From Betaproteobacteria bacterium (GTDB taxonomy: Bacteria > Pseudomonadota > Gammaproteobacteria > Burkholderiales > SG8-41), in NCBI GenBank assembly GCA_025356695.1, contig JANXSE010000140.1, positions 1 to 61,242 on the forward strand: 61,242 nt of DNA. Direction: 5' to 3'. Positions 20,691 through 31,800 of this stretch are shown here, piece after piece. Each line of letters begins with the position of its first letter. Position 1 is the stretch's first letter. The notes beneath the pieces were generated by a model, which did not search any database, was not told the origin of the DNA, and saw only the letters and a list, made by a program, of their open reading frames with translations. Both the position numbers and the translations under genes were made by a program.

Positions 20691-21754
20691 GCCGCCAGCC
20701 TCATGCATTCGTCGGCGACACTTTGTGTCGCATCCGGTTTTGCGACGCTGCGTGCCTTGGTCGCCATCTCGAGCAGTGCATCGCGGTTGATGCTGCGCAA
20801 CAACTCGGCCAGTTTCTGCGGCGTCAGTTCATGCTGCGGAATCAACACCGCGGCGCCGCGCTCCGACAAAAACCGCGCGTTGTGCGTTTGATGATCGTCA
20901 ACCGCGTGCGGGAATGGCACCAGCACGCTGGCAATGCCGGCGGCGGCGAGTTCAGCAATCGTCGATGCGCCGGCGCGGCAGATGATCAAATCCGATTCCG
21001 CGTATTGCGCCGCCATGTTGTCGATGAAGGGCAGTAACTTCGCCTCGACCCCGGCGTCGCGATAATATTTTTCGACTTCGGCCAGATGACGCGCGCCTGA
21101 CTGATGCGTGACCTGCGGACGGTTGGCCGCCGGAATCAAGGCCAGCGCCTGCGGCACCGTGCTGTTTAACGCCTGCGCACCGAGGCTGCCACCGATCACC
21201 GTCAAACGTAGCGGGCCGCTGCGGCCGGCATAACGCTGCGCCGGTGCCGCCAGCGCGGCGATATCGCTGCGCACCGGATTGCCGGTCCAGACACCGCCCA
21301 TTGATGCAAAGGCGTCGGGAAAGCCGGCCAGCACGCGGTCGGCGATTTTTGCGAGCACGCGATTGGCGAGCCCGGCGACGGAATTCTGTTCGTGAATCGC
21401 CAGCGGACGATTGAGCAGCGAGGCCATCATGCCGCCGGGAAAGGACACGTAACCGCCCATGCCGAGCACGACGTTCGGCCGATGCAAGAATATCGCGCGC
21501 GCGCTCTGCCAGAAGGCGACCAGCAGTTGCAGCGGCAGCAACACGGCGCGCAACAACCCCTTGCCACGCACGCCGCTCATATTGATCCACGCCATGGTGT
21601 AACCGCGCGGCGCCACCAGTGTGGCCTCCATGCCCGCCTTCGCGCCAAGCCAGACGATGTCCCAGCCGCGCGCCTGGAGATTTTCCGCGACGGCGAGCGC
21701 CGGAAAAATGTGTCCGCCGGTGCCGCCGGACATGATCATGATGGTGCGGCTCAT
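20687..21754 (-). CDS. murG: UDP-GlcNAc:undecaprenyl-pyrophosphoryl-MurNAc-pentapeptide transferase MurG
   Basis: Makes lipid II on the inner face of the membrane. 355 residues from the ATG at 21754; the much longer open frame upstream is the wrong frame of ftsW. N-terminal glycine loop [19 protein letters not shown], second glycine-rich loop [12 protein letters not shown] and the UDP-GlcNAc region [16 protein letters not shown] are present. Its start overlaps the ftsW stop (ATGA). Confidence 0.97.
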   Translation of the reverse strand: MSRTIMIMSGGTGGHIFPALAVAENLQARGWDIVWLGAKAGMEATLVAPRGYTMAWINMSGVRGKGLLRAVLLPLQLLVAFWQSARAIFLHRPNVVLGMGGYVSFPGGMMASLLNRPLAIHEQNSVAGLANRVLAKIADRVLAGFPDAFASMGGVWTGNPVRSDIAALAAPAQRYAGRSGPLRLTVIGGSLGAQALNSTVPQALALIPAANRPQVTHQSGARHLAEVEKYYRDAGVEAKLLPFIDNMAAQYAESDLIICRAGASTIAELAAAGIASVLVPFPHAVDDHQTHNARFLSERGAAVLIPQHELTPQKLAELLRSINRDALLEMATKARSVAKPDATQSVADECMRLAA

Positions 21755-22929
21755 ATCTTGACGCCCCGCATGAGCTGGCGATTTTCCCAGTCGACCCGCA
21801 ACAGCACGGCCAGCGCACAACAATTCGCGGCGATGCCGCTGCCGCCGAACGACAGCAAGGGGAGCGTCAGGCCCTTGGTCGGCAACACCCCCATGTTCAC
21901 ACCCATGTTGATGATCGTCTGCACACCGAGCCAGATACCGATGCCCTGCGCCACCAGCGCGGGGAAATGCCGCTCGAGTTGCGCAGCCTGGCGGCCAATC
22001 GCAAACGCGCGCGCGACGATGAACGAAAACGCCAGTATCACCATCAGCACGCCGATAAAACCGAGTTCCTCGGCGATTACCGCGAGGAGAAAATCGGTGT
22101 GCGCCTCGGGCAGATAAAACAGTTTCTCGACGCTGGCACCAAGCCCGACCCCCAGCCATTCGCCGCGCCCGAACGCGATCAGGGCGTGCGACAACTGGTA
22201 GCCCTTGCCGAAAGGGTCGGCCCACGGATCCATGAACCCGACCACTCGTTGCAAACGATAGGGCGACAGCCAGATCAACAGCACGAAACCGACCAGCAGC
22301 AACACGATCAGGCCGGCAAACAGACGCCAGTTCATGCCGCCCAGAAACAGGATGCCCATCGCGATTACGGTGATCACGGCGAACGCGCCGAAATCGGGTT
22401 CGCGCAACAACAGTCCGCCGACCAGCAGCATGACGACGAACATCGGCAGAAAGCCTTTTTTCAGGCTGTGCATATCCGCCGATTTGCGCACTGTGTAGTC
22501 GGCGGCGTAAATCACCGCAAACAGCTTCATGACTTCCGACGGCTGGAAGTTGACGACGAAGAGCGACAGCCAGCGCTGGCTGCCGTTGACCTCGCGGCCG
22601 ACGCCGGGCACCAGCACCAGCATGAGCAGAGCGACGCCAAGCATGAACAGATAGAGCGCGCCCTTTTGCCAGACAACCAGCGGAAACTGGAAGGCCGCCA
22701 CCGCCAGCACGAAGCTGACCGCCAGGTAAGCGCAATGCCTGATCAGAAAATAAGCCGACTGCTGGCCGGTCGCGCGACTGCCTTCGGCGATGGCGATTGA
22801 CGATGAGTAGACCATCACCAGCCCCAGCGCGAGCAGGAGTGCCGCCGCCCAGATCAGGGCGAAATCATAGTCGGCAGCCACCGTGCGGCCTTTGACGTCG
22901 CTATAGAACATGGCTTCAGCGCCGCCCAT
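21751..22929 (-). CDS. ftsW: Lipid II polymerase / division protein FtsW
   Basis: SEDS-family glycosyltransferase of septal peptidoglycan. 392 residues with about ten hydrophobic segments. Family signatures include [13 protein letters not shown] near the middle, the ELGFIGV segment and [14 protein letters not shown] near the end. The start is uncertain: ATG at 22929 overlaps murD by 14 bases; ATG at 22911 (MFYSDVKG) would give 386 residues. Between murD and murG, as usual. Confidence 0.95.
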   Translation of the reverse strand: MGGAEAMFYSDVKGRTVAADYDFALIWAAALLLALGLVMVYSSSIAIAEGSRATGQQSAYFLIRHCAYLAVSFVLAVAAFQFPLVVWQKGALYLFMLGVALLMLVLVPGVGREVNGSQRWLSLFVVNFQPSEVMKLFAVIYAADYTVRKSADMHSLKKGFLPMFVVMLLVGGLLLREPDFGAFAVITVIAMGILFLGGMNWRLFAGLIVLLLVGFVLLIWLSPYRLQRVVGFMDPWADPFGKGYQLSHALIAFGRGEWLGVGLGASVEKLFYLPEAHTDFLLAVIAEELGFIGVLMVILAFSFIVARAFAIGRQAAQLERHFPALVAQGIGIWLGVQTIINMGVNMGVLPTKGLTLPLLSFGGSGIAANCCALAVLLRVDWENRQLMRGVKI

Positions 22930-24301
22930 GACCGGCGCGCTTTCTCACCGCGCCAGCAAATACCTCGCCGCGGTGGTTGTAACTGCGAAACATGTCGAAA
23001 CTCGCACAGGCCGGTGATAACAGCACGGCATCGCCGGCTTTCGCCTGCGCCTGTGCATGACGAATCGCATCGTCCATATCGCTGGCATTGATGCAGGGCA
23101 CACCGCAACCGTCGAGGGCTTTTGCGATAAGTCCGGCGTCGCGACCGATCAGAACCACCGCGCGTGCGCGCTGCCGCACCGGGTCGCGCAGCGGCGCGAA
23201 ATCCTGGCCCTTGCCGTCGCCGCCGGCGATCAGCACCACCGGCTGCGTAAAGCCGCCGAGCGCGGCCACCGTCGAGCCGACGTTGGTGCCTTTGGAATCG
23301 TCGTAGTAGGTGACGCCATCGATGACATCGATTTTTTCGACGCGATGCGGCAGGCCTTTGAAAGCGCGCAGCGCTTTCGCGATGGCCGCATCGTTGATCC
23401 CGATGGCATGACAGAGCGCACCGGCCGCCAGCGCATTGGCGGCGTTGTGCAAACCGGCAACCGGCAGTTCCGCCAGCGGCAGCAGGGCCTGGCGGTTGTG
23501 CATCAGCACCGCCTCGCCGGCGCTGCCGGCAATGCCCCATTCATGTTCGCCTTGCGGCGCATCGATGCCGAAACGATGCACGATGCGCCCTGTAATCGCC
23601 ATTCCCGCGCTGCAGGAATCTGCGCGGTTGAGTATCTGTGCGCCATCGCCATTGAAGATGCGCTGCTTGGCGCGTGCGTAATCGGCGATGCCGTCGTAAC
23701 GGTCGAGATGGTCTTCCGAAAGATTGAGCATTGCCGCCGCATCGGCGTTCAGGTCCGCCGTGCTCTCGAGCTGGAAACTCGACAGTTCAAGCACGAACAC
23801 CTCAGGCACGGCGCCGCTGCGTTCGATGTCATCGAGCGCCTCCAGCACCGGCGTGCCGATGTTGCCGGCGACCACGGTACGACGGCCGGCAGCGGCGCAG
23901 ATATCGCCGGCCATTTGCGTCACCGTGCTTTTGCCGTTGGTGCCGGTGATCGCAATCACCTGCGGTTGCGTTTTCATGCGCTGCAACGCCTGCGCGAACA
24001 ACTCGACATCGCCGGCCACCGGCGTGCCGCGCTTGATGGCGGCCGCCACTGCCGGCGTACGGCGGTCGATGCCCGGACTGATGGCAATGAATTCGGCTTG
24101 CTGCACGCTGGACGCGGCGATGCCACCGCACTCGATGGCGACCTCCGGCAATTCGCGCGCGAGCGCCGCCGCATGCGGCGGCTGCGCACGCGTGTCGGCG
24201 ACAGTGACACGCGCGCCGCGCGCGCTGAGCCAGCGCGCCATCGACATGCCGGTGTCACCCAATCCGAGCACAAGAACCTTTCTGCCGTTCAGTTCCAGCA
24301 T
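22916..24301 (-). CDS. murD: UDP-N-acetylmuramoylalanine--D-glutamate ligase MurD
   Basis: Adds D-Glu to UDP-MurNAc-L-Ala. 461 residues. Rossmann-type N terminus [20 protein letters not shown] loop [15 protein letters not shown] near 120, and the YYDDSKGTN motif of MurD enzymes. It starts just after mraY (the mraY stop is four bases before the ATG) and overlaps ftsW at its end. Confidence 0.97.
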   Translation of the reverse strand: MLELNGRKVLVLGLGDTGMSMARWLSARGARVTVADTRAQPPHAAALARELPEVAIECGGIAASSVQQAEFIAISPGIDRRTPAVAAAIKRGTPVAGDVELFAQALQRMKTQPQVIAITGTNGKSTVTQMAGDICAAAGRRTVVAGNIGTPVLEALDDIERSGAVPEVFVLELSSFQLESTADLNADAAAMLNLSEDHLDRYDGIADYARAKQRIFNGDGAQILNRADSCSAGMAITGRIVHRFGIDAPQGEHEWGIAGSAGEAVLMHNRQALLPLAELPVAGLHNAANALAAGALCHAIGINDAAIAKALRAFKGLPHRVEKIDVIDGVTYYDDSKGTNVGSTVAALGGFTQPVVLIAGGDGKGQDFAPLRDPVRQRARAVVLIGRDAGLIAKALDGCGVPCINASDMDDAIRHAQAQAKAGDAVLLSPACASFDMFRSYNHRGEVFAGAVRKRAGHGRR

Positions 24302-24304
24302 TTC

Positions 24305-25390
24305 TCATCGCAGTTTCAGCGTCGACAATCCAACCAGCACCAGCATCATCGTGATGATCCAAAACCTCACGACAACCTGGTTCTCTTTCCAGCCCTTCAA
24401 TTCGTAGTGATGGTGCAAAGGCGCCATGCGGAAAATGCGCTTGCCGGTCAGCTTGAACGACGCCACCTGCAGCATCACCGAGAGAGTCTCCACCACAAAT
24501 ACACCGCCCATGATCAGCAGCACGATTTCCTGCCGCACGATGACGGCGACGGTGCCCAGTGCCGCACCCAGTGCCAGCGCGCCGACGTCGCCCATGAACA
24601 CTTCGGCCGGATCAGCGTTGAACCAGAGGAAGGCAAGTCCCGCGCCGGCCATCGCGCCGCAGAACACCGCCAGTTCGCCGGCGCCCGGTATGTAGGGAAA
24701 GCCGAGGTATTTGGAGAACACCGCGTTACCCGCGACGTAGGCGAAGATGCCGAGCGCGCCGCTGATCATCACCGTCGGCATGATGGCAAGACCGTCGAGA
24801 CCGTCGGTCAGGTTGACCGCGTTGCTGGTGCCGACGATGACGAAATAGGTCAGCACCATGAATCCGATGACACCGAGCGGATAACCGACGTTCTTGAAGA
24901 AGGGCACGATGAATTCGGTCTGCGCCGGCAGGTTGGTGCTGAAAGCAATCACATAGGCGGCGACCATGCCAATCAGCGACTGGTAGAAGAACTTGGTTCG
25001 CGCCGACAGCCCTTTCGGATCGCGGTTGACGACCTTGCGGTAATCGTCGACCCAGCCAATGGCGCCGAAACCCAACGTCACGGCCAGCGTGACCCAGACG
25101 AAACGATTTTCAAGATCGGCCCACAACAGCGTCGTAATGCCGATCGCAACCAGAATCAGCGCACCGCCCATAGTCGGCGTGCCGGCCTTCGGCAGGTGCG
25201 ATTGCGGGCCGTCGCTGCGCACCGCCTGCCCGATTTTGTACGAAGTCAACCGCCGTATCATCGCCGGGCCGACCATGAAGGTGATCAACAGCGCCGTCAG
25301 GCAGGCCAGCACCGCGCGCAAGGTGATGTAGCCAAACACGTTGAACGCGCGGATGTCCTTGGCCAGCCACTGCGCGAGTTCTAGCAGCAT
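24305..25390 (-). CDS. mraY: Phospho-N-acetylmuramoyl-pentapeptide transferase MraY
   Basis: Integral membrane enzyme making lipid I. 361 residues, about ten membrane segments. Catalytic aspartates lie in [17 protein letters not shown] and [14 protein letters not shown], with the HHHYELKGW motif near the end. A good GGAGG precedes the ATG. Directly upstream is a partial copy of its own start (25455 downward) whose mini-ORF stops at a TAG inside the first codons of mraY. Confidence 0.97.
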   Translation of the reverse strand: MLLELAQWLAKDIRAFNVFGYITLRAVLACLTALLITFMVGPAMIRRLTSYKIGQAVRSDGPQSHLPKAGTPTMGGALILVAIGITTLLWADLENRFVWVTLAVTLGFGAIGWVDDYRKVVNRDPKGLSARTKFFYQSLIGMVAAYVIAFSTNLPAQTEFIVPFFKNVGYPLGVIGFMVLTYFVIVGTSNAVNLTDGLDGLAIMPTVMISGALGIFAYVAGNAVFSKYLGFPYIPGAGELAVFCGAMAGAGLAFLWFNADPAEVFMGDVGALALGAALGTVAVIVRQEIVLLIMGGVFVVETLSVMLQVASFKLTGKRIFRMAPLHHHYELKGWKENQVVVRFWIITMMLVLVGLSTLKLR

Positions 25391-25455
25391 TGGCGACCTC
25401 CAGTCGGCAATGCTGCGTGGAACGAGCGGTGTGCCCTGTCGAGTTCCAGCAGCAT
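25381..25455 (-). other. Mini-ORF 'echo' of the mraY start (24 codons)
   Basis: The ATG overlaps the murF stop (TGATG). It encodes MLLEL as in MraY (16 of the first 17 bases equal, one silent change), then [19 protein letters not shown], stopping at a TAG that lies within the mraY start region. GGAGG precedes both starts. Short, so weaker than the murC and ddlB cases taken alone, but same position and architecture. Confidence 0.6.
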
Positions 25456-26816
25456 CAGTGCGCCCCTCCCGTTTCGCCGGTCAGCGCATTGACCACGCGC
25501 TCCATGCGCATGAAGCGCGAGCCCTTGATCAGCAACGTCGCCTGCGGCGTCGCGCTGGCGTTCACCCGTTCGAGCAGTTGTTCGATCGACCCGGCGTGCG
25601 ATCCGGCGGCACCGAATGCGGCGACTGCCTCACCCGTCTGCGCGCCGAACGCGCACAGCGAAGAAACATTGCGACTGCGCGCATAGGCACCGACTTCGCG
25701 ATGAAACTCCGCGGCGTGCTCTCCGACTTCGCCCATGTCGCCGAGCACCAGCACCGTCGGCGGCGCGCACCGGGCGAGCACGTCGATCGCCGCGCGCACC
25801 GAATCCGGATTGGCGTTGTAGGTGTCGTCAATCACTGTCGCGCCGTTGAGCGCGCACTTGACCTGCAGGCGCCCCGTATACGGACGGAAATTGTCGAGGC
25901 CCCGGCCCATCACCGCAGGCGCGATACCGACGGCATGCGCGCAGGCGCAGGCGGCCAGCGCATTGCGCACGTTGTGCAGGCCGGGGATCGCCAGCGTCGC
26001 CGAGGCGTCGCCGGCCGGCGTGCGCAATTGAATTTCGCTCGACAGGTTTTTCAGCACGTAACCGCCGCTCACCGCAGCCGGCTTATCGATACCGAAGTCA
26101 ACGATGCGGTGCGCACTGGCGGCCTCGCGAAAGTAAGCGACCTGCGCGTCATCGGCGTTGACCACCGCCGTGCCGTCGGCCGGCAGTGCGGCGAATGCCG
26201 CGGCATTTTCGCGCGCCACCGCTTCGACGCTGGTCATGAATTCCATATGCTCGCGTTGCGCGTTGTTGACCAGCGCCACGGTGGGTTGGCCGATTGCCGC
26301 GAGTTGCGCAATCTCGCCCGGATGGTTCATGCCCATCTCAATGGCGGCGTAACGATGGTGTTCGCGCAGTTCAAGCAGCATCAAGGGCACGCCGATGTGA
26401 TTGTTCAAATTGCCGCGCGTGGCCTGCACGCCGTCGTTGCCGGCTTCCGCGCGCAAAATCGACGCCAGCATTTCCTTGACCGTCGTCTTGCCGTTGCTGC
26501 CGGTGAGCGCGATCAGCGGAATATTGAAACGGCCGCGCCAGTGGCGCGCCAGCGCCGTCAGCGCGTCCAGCGTATTGCCGACAACGATTTGCGGAATCGG
26601 CGCCTCACTTGCGCGCTCGACCAGCGCCGCCGCCGCGCCCGCGGCGGCGGCCTGCGCAACAAACGCGTTCGCGTCGAAGCGTTCGCCCTTCAACGCGATG
26701 AACAGATCGCCGCGCCGGATCGCACGCGTATCGGTGCAGACGGCATCAAACGCGGCATCGGCACCGCGAAGCGATGCGCCAAGCACGGTTGCCAGTTCAG
26801 AGAGCCGCATCATCAT
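25455..26816 (-). CDS. murF: UDP-N-acetylmuramoyl-tripeptide--D-alanyl-D-alanine ligase MurF
   Basis: Adds D-Ala-D-Ala (product of DdlB) to the UDP-MurNAc tripeptide. 453 residues. ATP loop [14 protein letters not shown] near 108; [12 protein letters not shown] is the MurF signature. The start overlaps the murE stop; the stop overlaps the mraY echo start. Confidence 0.97.
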   Translation of the reverse strand: MMMRLSELATVLGASLRGADAAFDAVCTDTRAIRRGDLFIALKGERFDANAFVAQAAAAGAAAALVERASEAPIPQIVVGNTLDALTALARHWRGRFNIPLIALTGSNGKTTVKEMLASILRAEAGNDGVQATRGNLNNHIGVPLMLLELREHHRYAAIEMGMNHPGEIAQLAAIGQPTVALVNNAQREHMEFMTSVEAVARENAAAFAALPADGTAVVNADDAQVAYFREAASAHRIVDFGIDKPAAVSGGYVLKNLSSEIQLRTPAGDASATLAIPGLHNVRNALAACACAHAVGIAPAVMGRGLDNFRPYTGRLQVKCALNGATVIDDTYNANPDSVRAAIDVLARCAPPTVLVLGDMGEVGEHAAEFHREVGAYARSRNVSSLCAFGAQTGEAVAAFGAAGSHAGSIEQLLERVNASATPQATLLIKGSRFMRMERVVNALTGETGGAH

Positions 26817-28318
26817 GCCCGCGCCCCCCGCAAGGCCAGCCGTGCCGCATCAAGATCGCTGAACGGATAGCGCACCCCGCGGATTTCCTGATAGGGCTCG
26901 TGCCCTTTGCCGGCGATCAACACAACGTCGCCGCGCCGCGCGCCGCGCAAAGCCGTGGCGATGGCACGCCGGCGGTCGGGCTCGATGGTACAAATGTCGC
27001 GCACGCCGCGCCGCACTTCGTTGATGATGGTGCGCGGATTTTCAAAGCGCGGATTGTCGCTGGTGACAATCACGCGATCGGCCAAACGTGACGCGGCCGC
27101 GCCCATCAACGGACGCTTGCCGCGGTCGCGGTCACCGCCGCAACCGAACACGCACCATAGTTCACCGTCGGTGAGGTCGCGCAAGGTACGCAAAACGTTT
27201 TCCAGCGCGTCGGGCGAGTGCGCATAGTCGATGACGGCGAGCGGGCGACGGCCACCGCCGATGCGCTGCATGCGGCCGGGCACGGCCTGCAGGCCTTCGA
27301 GGGCCTTCACTGCGTCTTTCAACTTGATGTCGCAGGCCAGCAACACCGCAAGCGTCGCCAACAGATTCGAGGCGTTGTGGCGGCCCAGCACACCGCTTGC
27401 CACGCGTGCATCGCCCCACGGCGTAGAAACATCGAATCGCACGCCGGTAGCGCCGCACACCAGATTGCTGCCGGTCACTTGCGGCAAACGCCGCAGCGCC
27501 GGACCGGCGCCGTCGAAACCATAGCCGATCACCTTGAGGCCGCGGCGCTTGATGCTCGCAGCAAGTTCGACGCCGAACGGATCATCGAGATTGAGTATGG
27601 CGTGCGTCAGAGTATCGGCGGCAAACAGTTGCGCCTTGGCCGCTTTGTATTTCGTCATCGTGCGGTGGTAATCGAGATGGTCACGCGTCAGATTGGTCAG
27701 CAGGGCAATGTCGAACGGCACGCCGGCAACGCGGCCCTGGTCAAGACCGATTGACGACACCTCCATGCTGACGGCAGTCGCACCACGCCGCGCAAAGTCC
27801 GCGAGCTGCGCCTGCAGCCATAAAGCGTCCGGCGTCGTATTCACCAGCGGACGCAGCGCGCCGCGCAAACCGTAACCGAGCGTGCCGACCACTGCGGTAC
27901 GGATACCGCGTTGGTTCAGTACGCGCGCGATCCACTGACTGCAAGTGGTCTTGCCGTTGGTTCCGGTGATGCCGATCATGCGCAGGTGCCGGCCCGGATG
28001 CGCGTAAACGCGGGCGGCGACCAGTCCGGCGCGCATGCGCAGTGACGGCAATGCGAGATTGGGTGCCCGCCATGCGGCGTTCCATTTGAAGCCGCGCGGC
28101 TCCCACAATATTGATGCGGCGCCGGCCGCAATGGCTTGTGCGATGTAGTCGCGACCGTCGCGCGATTCACCGCGATAGGCGACGAAGGTGTCGCCGCGTT
28201 TCACGGCGCGACTATCGGACGTCAGCCGCCGAATGCCCAGCGCGTCGACGGCACGCAATTCCGCCGCCGTCAGCGCTGCACCGAAACCCGCATGCCGGAT
28301 GTCGGATCGTATCGTCAT
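26813..28318 (-). CDS. murE: UDP-N-acetylmuramoyl-L-alanyl-D-glutamate--2,6-diaminopimelate ligase MurE
   Basis: Adds the third stem-peptide residue. 501 residues. ATP loop ITGTNGKTTCSQW near 118. The motif TSDNPRFENPR carries DNPR, the signature of meso-diaminopimelate-specific enzymes, so this organism has ordinary Gram-negative DAP peptidoglycan. Start and stop both overlap their neighbours by a few bases. Confidence 0.97.
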   Translation of the reverse strand: MTIRSDIRHAGFGAALTAAELRAVDALGIRRLTSDSRAVKRGDTFVAYRGESRDGRDYIAQAIAAGAASILWEPRGFKWNAAWRAPNLALPSLRMRAGLVAARVYAHPGRHLRMIGITGTNGKTTCSQWIARVLNQRGIRTAVVGTLGYGLRGALRPLVNTTPDALWLQAQLADFARRGATAVSMEVSSIGLDQGRVAGVPFDIALLTNLTRDHLDYHRTMTKYKAAKAQLFAADTLTHAILNLDDPFGVELAASIKRRGLKVIGYGFDGAGPALRRLPQVTGSNLVCGATGVRFDVSTPWGDARVASGVLGRHNASNLLATLAVLLACDIKLKDAVKALEGLQAVPGRMQRIGGGRRPLAVIDYAHSPDALENVLRTLRDLTDGELWCVFGCGGDRDRGKRPLMGAAASRLADRVIVTSDNPRFENPRTIINEVRRGVRDICTIEPDRRRAIATALRGARRGDVVLIAGKGHEPYQEIRGVRYPFSDLDAARLALRGARA

Positions 28319-30048
28319 ACTTCTTCCCGCACTTCCGGCGCGTTCGGTGGCGGCAACACCACGTTGTTCAGCGGCGCATCGGGCTTCACGCCGAGCAGTC
28401 GCAGCGCGCCTGACATTACGGTGCTGAAAACCGGTGCAGCAACCGTACCGCCGTAATAACCGCCGGCGGTCGGCTCATCGATCATGACTGCAACGATCAA
28501 ACGCGGCGCCGAAGCCGGCGCCAGACCGACAAACGACGAGACGTATTTGTCGGCGGCGTAACTCGCGCCCTCGAGTTTATGCGCGGTGCCGGTCTTGCCG
28601 CCGACGCGGTAACCGGCGACCTGCGCCCTCGGTGCGGTGCCACCGGGCAGCACCACGAGTTCGAGCATCTTGCGGATCTGCTGCGCGGTCTCCGCCGACA
28701 TCACACGCGTCGATTCGGCCATGCCTTCACGGCGCAGCAAACTCAGCGGCCGGATTTCACCATCGCTGGCGAACACCATATAGGCGCGCGCCAGTTGCAG
28801 CAGGCTCACGGAAATGCCGTGCCCGTAGGCCATCGTCGCCTGTTCAATCGGCTTCCAGCTGGCGAAGGGACGCAAACGTCCCGAGCCCTCGCCCGGGAAC
28901 CCCGCGTGCGGCACGCTGCCGAAACCGACGTGGCTCAACATCGTCCACAACTTTTCCGACGGCAGGGCCAGCGCCATCTTGGCGGCGCCGACGTTGGACG
29001 ATTTCTGGATCACCTGCGAAACGGTCAATGCGCCGGCCGGATGCGCGTCGTGTATGGTGGCGCCGCTGATGGTCAGTTCGCCGTTGCCGGTCTGGATGAT
29101 GCTGTCGGGGCGGAACAGGCCGGCCTCCATCGCCGCCGCCGCGGTAAACGGTTTTAACGTCGAGCCCGGCTCGAAGAGATCGGTGACGGCGCGGTTGCGC
29201 ATGCGCTTCGGATCGAGCTTGCCGCGGTTGTTCGGGTTGTATGAGGGCAGGTTTGCCATCGCCAGGATGTCGCCGCTGATGGCGTCGAGCACGACAATGC
29301 CGCCGGCGCGCGCCTGGTGCAGCGCCACCGCGTTTTTTAATTCGCGAAACGCCAGATACTGCACGCGCGCGTCGATCGACAATGCGATGTCGCGCCCCTG
29401 CTGCGGCGTGCGTATGCTTTCGACGTCTTCGACGATGTGGCCGAGCCGGTCCTTGATGACGCGGCGGCTGCCGGGCTTGCCGGCAAGCTCTTCTTCCAGC
29501 GCGAGCTCGAGTCCTTCCTGGCCTTTTTCATCGACATCGGTAAAGCCGACCAGATGCGCAAAAAATTCACCGCCGGGGTAATAGCGGCGGTACTCGCGTT
29601 GCAGGGAAATGCCCGGCACATCGAGTGCCAGGACTTTTGCCGCCTCTTCCGGCGGCATGTGGCGCTTGATATAAACGAATTCGCGTTTCGTATCGGCGAG
29701 TTTTTTCGCAATCTCGGCGTGATCGACCTCAAGCAGTTGCGCCAGGCGCTTCATTTTTTCCGGCGTGATCTCAACGTCGGCCGGACTCGCCCACACCGAT
29801 TCGACCGGCGTGGAAATCGCCAGCGGCTCGCGGTTACGGTCGGTGATCATGCCGCGCGTGGCCGGCATTTCAATTACGCGGCCGTAACGCGACTCGCCCT
29901 TCTGCCGCAGAAAATCGTTGTTCCATCCCTGCAGATAGACGGCGCGCAGCGCCAGCACCACGAACCCCGCCAGCAACAGGGCCAGCACTGCGCGCGCGCG
30001 CCAGCGCGGGTGCGCGGTCGCAGTGCCCGGCATCGTCAGCGTGCTCAC
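28315..30048 (-). CDS. ftsI: Penicillin-binding protein 3 / FtsI (septal transpeptidase)
   Basis: Class B transpeptidase of the septum, partner of FtsW. 577 residues from a GTG at 30048 that overlaps the ftsL stop (GTGA); the frame is open upstream but reads through ftsL. One membrane anchor about 18-38, a pedestal dimerisation domain, then the penicillin-binding motifs in order: FEPGSTLKPF (SxxK), SSN, and GGKTGTAHK (KTG). Confidence 0.96.
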   Translation of the reverse strand: MSTLTMPGTATAHPRWRARAVLALLLAGFVVLALRAVYLQGWNNDFLRQKGESRYGRVIEMPATRGMITDRNREPLAISTPVESVWASPADVEITPEKMKRLAQLLEVDHAEIAKKLADTKREFVYIKRHMPPEEAAKVLALDVPGISLQREYRRYYPGGEFFAHLVGFTDVDEKGQEGLELALEEELAGKPGSRRVIKDRLGHIVEDVESIRTPQQGRDIALSIDARVQYLAFRELKNAVALHQARAGGIVVLDAISGDILAMANLPSYNPNNRGKLDPKRMRNRAVTDLFEPGSTLKPFTAAAAMEAGLFRPDSIIQTGNGELTISGATIHDAHPAGALTVSQVIQKSSNVGAAKMALALPSEKLWTMLSHVGFGSVPHAGFPGEGSGRLRPFASWKPIEQATMAYGHGISVSLLQLARAYMVFASDGEIRPLSLLRREGMAESTRVMSAETAQQIRKMLELVVLPGGTAPRAQVAGYRVGGKTGTAHKLEGASYAADKYVSSFVGLAPASAPRLIVAVMIDEPTAGGYYGGTVAAPVFSTVMSGALRLLGVKPDAPLNNVVLPPPNAPEVREEV

Positions 30049-30317
30049 GGTGCCGCCTCCGGCGCCACGACCTGGATGCGCGCCGCGGCCGGCACACGCA
30101 TCATCAACTGACCGCTGGCGATTTTTTCGATGCGCGCATGCATCGCCCAGGTGCTCTGCTCGAGTTGCAACTGACCGTATTCGACGTCGAGCTTGCGCCC
30201 GGCCTCCTGCTCCTTCTGCAGTTCGACATAAAGCTTGCGCGCCTTGTGCTGGGAGGTCACCACCGACAGCGCGCATGCGATCAGGATTGCCAGCAGCGTC
30301 AGGTTCAGGCGCACCAT
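30045..30317 (-). CDS. ftsL: Cell division protein FtsL
   Basis: Small bitopic divisome protein that forms the FtsQLB complex. 90 residues: a membrane segment at about 4-22 and a coiled-coil periplasmic part (KARKLYVELQKEQEAGRKLD). It overlaps rsmH upstream (TGATG) and ftsI downstream. Identified by size, topology and position; FtsL sequences are weakly conserved. Confidence 0.92.
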   Translation of the reverse strand: MVRLNLTLLAILIACALSVVTSQHKARKLYVELQKEQEAGRKLDVEYGQLQLEQSTWAMHARIEKIASGQLMMRVPAAARIQVVAPEAAP

Positions 30318-31249
30318 CAGGCGTACCCTGCCTTTTCGGCAATGCGCATTACCGCGCTGCGGGCGCGCGGGTTGGCCGCGGTTTCGTCCGCGGCCGGCCG
30401 CTGCAGTTTGCCGACCAGCGTGAGACGCGGCGCCGGCAGTTCAGCCGCGCGCAGTGGCAGCCGCGTGGGCAACTGCGGCGGTTGCGATTGCTCGCGCATG
30501 AATCGTTTGACGATGCGGTCTTCGAGGGAATGAAAACTGATGACGGCGAGTCGCCCGCCCGGCGCGAGTGCATCAACGCATTGGGGCAGAACCTGCGTCA
30601 ACTCTTCAAGCTCCTGATTGACGTGAATCCGTAGAGCCTGAAAGGTCCGCGTCGCCGGATTCTGCCCGGGCTCGCGCGTGCGGACGACCGCGGCCACGAT
30701 CCCGGCAAGCTGCCGTGTGGTTGCGACAGGTTCCCGCGCCCGTGTTGCAACAATCGCTGCTGCAATCTGCCTAGCAAACCGTTCTTCGCCATAATTGCGG
30801 ATGACCTCCCTTATCTCGCCTTCGTCCGCGACCGCCAGCCATGCGGCTGCGGTTTGGCCGCGGCTCGTGTCCATGCGCATGTCGAGTGGCGCATCAGTGC
30901 GAAAACTGAATCCGCGCTGCGCATCGTCGAGTTGCGGCGAAGACACACCGAGGTCGAACAAAATTCCGTCAACCGCACCGACGCCGCGCGCCGCCAGCAC
31001 GTCGGCGAAAGCGCTGAAACTGCTGTGCACCAGTTCAAACCGTTCATCATCAAATTCCCCGCGCAGCGCCACCGCATGCGGATCGCGGTCCATCGCGATC
31101 AATCGTCCGTGCGCACCCAGCCGCGCCAAAATTTCGCGGCTGTGCCCGCCGCGACCAAACGTGCAGTCGACGTAGACGCCGTCTGCGCGCACCTTCAATC
31201 CATCTACCGCCGCCTTCAGTAAAACCGTGACGTGTGAGCCGCGGCTCAC
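30317..31249 (-). CDS. rsmH: 16S rRNA (cytosine1402-N4)-methyltransferase RsmH
   Basis: S-adenosylmethionine-dependent methylation of C1402 in the ribosomal P site; its partner RsmI (2'-O-methylation of the same base) is also in this window. 310 residues, family size. Motifs: [13 protein letters not shown] at the start, [11 protein letters not shown] (SAM loop), [16 protein letters not shown] and [15 protein letters not shown]. Overlaps mraZ by ATGA. Confidence 0.97.
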   Translation of the reverse strand: MSRGSHVTVLLKAAVDGLKVRADGVYVDCTFGRGGHSREILARLGAHGRLIAMDRDPHAVALRGEFDDERFELVHSSFSAFADVLAARGVGAVDGILFDLGVSSPQLDDAQRGFSFRTDAPLDMRMDTSRGQTAAAWLAVADEGEIREVIRNYGEERFARQIAAAIVATRAREPVATTRQLAGIVAAVVRTREPGQNPATRTFQALRIHVNQELEELTQVLPQCVDALAPGGRLAVISFHSLEDRIVKRFMREQSQPPQLPTRLPLRAAELPAPRLTLVGKLQRPAADETAANPRARSAVMRIAEKAGYA

Positions 31250-31692
31250 AACGAGAAGCCCTCCAGTTCGGGCGGCAAATCGGCCCCGCCGAAACCCGCG
31301 CTATGCTCGTGCAACTGGTCCCACTTTTCGCGGTCCCACAATTCGAATTTATTGTTTTGTCCGACCAGCACGACGTTCTTGGTGAGGGTCGCGAAGTCGC
31401 GCAACGCGGGCGAGATCAGCACGCGACCGGCAGCGTCCATCTCAATGTCTTCGGCATAGCCGACGAGCAGCCGCTGCAAATCGCGTATGCGCGGATTCAA
31501 ACTCGACAACGCCATCAGCTTTTGCTGGATCGGCTCCCAATCGGGCAGCGGGTAGAGCAGCAAACACTTGTCGGAATCAGCGGTGATGACGAGGCGTCCG
31601 GCACAGCGCACAGCCAATGCTTCGCGGTGGCGTGCGGGCACCGCGAGCCGACCTTTGCTGTCCAGACTGAGATTTGAAACGCCTCGAAACAC
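31246..31692 (-). CDS. mraZ: Transcriptional regulator MraZ
   Basis: First gene of the dcw operon; AbrB-fold DNA-binding ring protein that represses this operon. 148 residues with two SpoVT-AbrB repeats: [19 protein letters not shown] and [17 protein letters not shown]. It begins with GTG ([11 protein letters not shown]). Three perfectly spaced GTGGG boxes lie just upstream, so autorepression is expected. Confidence 0.97.
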   Translation of the reverse strand: MFRGVSNLSLDSKGRLAVPARHREALAVRCAGRLVITADSDKCLLLYPLPDWEPIQQKLMALSSLNPRIRDLQRLLVGYAEDIEMDAAGRVLISPALRDFATLTKNVVLVGQNNKFELWDREKWDQLHEHSAGFGGADLPPELEGFSL

Positions 31693-31728
31693 GGTTCCCC
31701 CGAATAGACGTGGAAAACACCCTTATTT

Positions 31729-31753
31729 CCCACTTTTTCCCACCAATGCCCAC
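31729..31753 (-). promoter_or_regulatory. MraZ operator: three GTGGG boxes at 10-bp spacing
   Basis: Minus-strand GTGGG at 31749-31753, 31739-31743 and 31729-31733, each separated by five bases (GTGGGcattgGTGGGaaaaa, then GTGGG again). This is the known MraZ recognition pattern of short TGGG-type direct repeats one helical turn apart. The boxes overlap the end of the -10 element and the expected transcription start, so bound MraZ would block initiation. Confidence 0.85.
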
Positions 31754-31800
31754 TATATGAAAAAGCCTATGGGCGGTCAAGCACGACAAGTGGATTTTTT
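31752..31800 (-). promoter_or_regulatory. Main dcw (mraZ) promoter
   Basis: Minus-strand -35 TTGACC (31775-31780), a 17-bp spacer and -10 TATAGT (31752-31757), close to the sigma-70 consensus. An A6 run at 31795-31800 falls near -50 to -55 and could act as an UP element. It is immediately followed by the MraZ boxes. Confidence 0.8.

Noticed and set aside
21755..22735. In-frame upstream extension of murG (to 682 codons)
   Set aside because: It is an alternative frame of ftsW; MurG has its normal start at 21754 with an ATGA overlap.
23057..25384. Plus-strand 775-codon open frame opposite murD and mraY
   Set aside because: Antisense to two certain genes; rich in R, H and Q with no domain, typical of a shadow frame.
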